5,546 bases of DNA from Methylopumilus sp036745495 (GTDB lineage: Bacteria; Pseudomonadota; Gammaproteobacteria; Burkholderiales; Methylophilaceae), in the NCBI GenBank assembly GCA_036745495.1, contig DAIOGA010000038.1, forward strand, positions 1 to 5,546. Direction: 5' to 3'. Under the pieces are notes generated by a model that saw only the letters and a list, made by a program, of their open reading frames with translations, did no database searches and was not told the origin of the DNA. This document shows positions 5,271 to 5,546 of this stretch, in pieces (the first letter of the stretch is position 1; the number at the start of each line of letters is the position of its first letter). The position numbers were made by a program, and so were the translations under genes.

Positions 5271-5453
5271 CTACTTCGCTTTCGCGTCAGCAGCTGGTTT
5301 AGCTTCTGGAGCTGGCTTCGCAGCAGGCGCTTTTTTTTCTGCTTTCTTTGCAGCAGGTGCTGGTTTTGCATCCGCAGCGGGTGCATCTGCAGCGAATATA
5401 TTTAATGAAACTGCAAATAAACCTGATACTAATAAAGCAACTAATTTTGACAT
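5271..5453 (-). CDS. Small secreted Ala/Lys/Pro-rich protein
   Basis: This 60-residue protein has a clear Sec signal peptide: Lys3, then the hydrophobic run LVALLVSGLFAVSLNIFA, with likely cleavage after Ala22 or in the ADA site ending at Ala24. The mature part, under 40 residues, is low-complexity Ala, Lys, Pro, Asp and Glu with repeating PAADAKPAPAAKK-like units. It is net basic, has no Cys, and is probably disordered in the periplasm or envelope. AAGGGA about 5 bases before the ATG is a good ribosome site. A strong terminator follows, so the gene is probably its own transcript. Its coding sequence is visibly richer in GC than its surroundings because of Ala codons. No specific function can be assigned; small proteins of this composition are common in betaproteobacteria (general knowledge). 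Confidence 0.8.
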   Translation of the reverse strand: MSKLVALLVSGLFAVSLNIFAADAPAADAKPAPAAKKAEKKAPAAKPAPEAKPAADAKAK

Positions 5454-5546
5454 TTCTTTCCCTTAATAAAAGTTAGTAAGTAAATGAGAGTTCAACGTTA
5501 ACTATGGAGAAAAAATTAAAGCTCTCAGTTTAAATAAAGCAAAAGA
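5454..5546 (-). other. Upstream region of the secreted-protein gene
   Basis: This AT-rich stretch should contain the promoter of the small secreted protein. A TTGAAC on the minus strand (5488-5493) resembles a -35 hexamer. The only partner at 18 bp is TTTTAT, which would leave almost no leader before the ribosome site, so I do not call a promoter. No sigma-54 GG-N10-GC pattern and no gene are seen here. Confidence 0.4.

Noticed and set aside
5177..5386. Minus-strand open frame of 69 codons, very basic
   Set aside because: It is an out-of-frame reading of the Ala-rich secreted-protein gene and runs through that gene's terminator.

Overview
The window is AT-rich bacterial DNA. It is dominated by one tightly packed minus-strand operon of four genes that are conserved together in many Proteobacteria. 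In transcription order they are a circularly permuted ATP-grasp protein (2892-4322), an alpha-E protein (1955-2899), a transglutaminase-like cysteine peptidase/transferase (1092-1952) and the proteasome/HslV relative Anbu (341-1072). The gene set, the base composition and the style of the neighbouring genes suggest a low-GC betaproteobacterium, for example a methylotroph of the Methylophilaceae. That assignment is inference; there is no rRNA or other phylogenetic marker here.

Layout. Bases 1-340 hold no intact gene. They contain the 5' half of a lysine tRNA that stops exactly at the end of the anticodon loop (130-167), a short coding-like stretch that may be the decayed 3' end of a protein gene (169-325), and a hairpin (272-295) that probably ends the Anbu operon. 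Bases 341-4322 are the operon, whose genes overlap or lie 2-19 bp apart. Bases 4323-4549 are a divergent regulatory region. On the minus strand it carries a near-perfect sigma-54 promoter (TGGCATG-N4-TTGCT, 4419-4434), with a perfect 6-bp-arm palindrome about 90 bp upstream of the expected start site, where an enhancer-binding activator would be expected. Bases 4550-4990 encode a DUF2721 membrane protein on the plus strand. A small single-pass membrane protein (5007-5168, minus) converges on it. Bases 5271-5453 (minus) encode a small secreted Ala/Lys/Pro-rich protein followed by a clear intrinsic terminator (5221-5259).

How the genes may work together. The ATP-grasp protein has the fold of an amide/peptide-bond-forming ligase. 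The transglutaminase-like protein has an intact Cys-His-Asp triad and could cut or transfer acyl groups at amide bonds. Anbu is a self-compartmentalising N-terminal threonine hydrolase. Alpha-E is a helical partner of unknown activity. Together they look like a make/modify/degrade cycle for an unidentified peptide or peptide tag. The substrate of this widely conserved system is not established. A sigma-54 promoter would place it under a specific activator, with nitrogen limitation a plausible but unproven signal.
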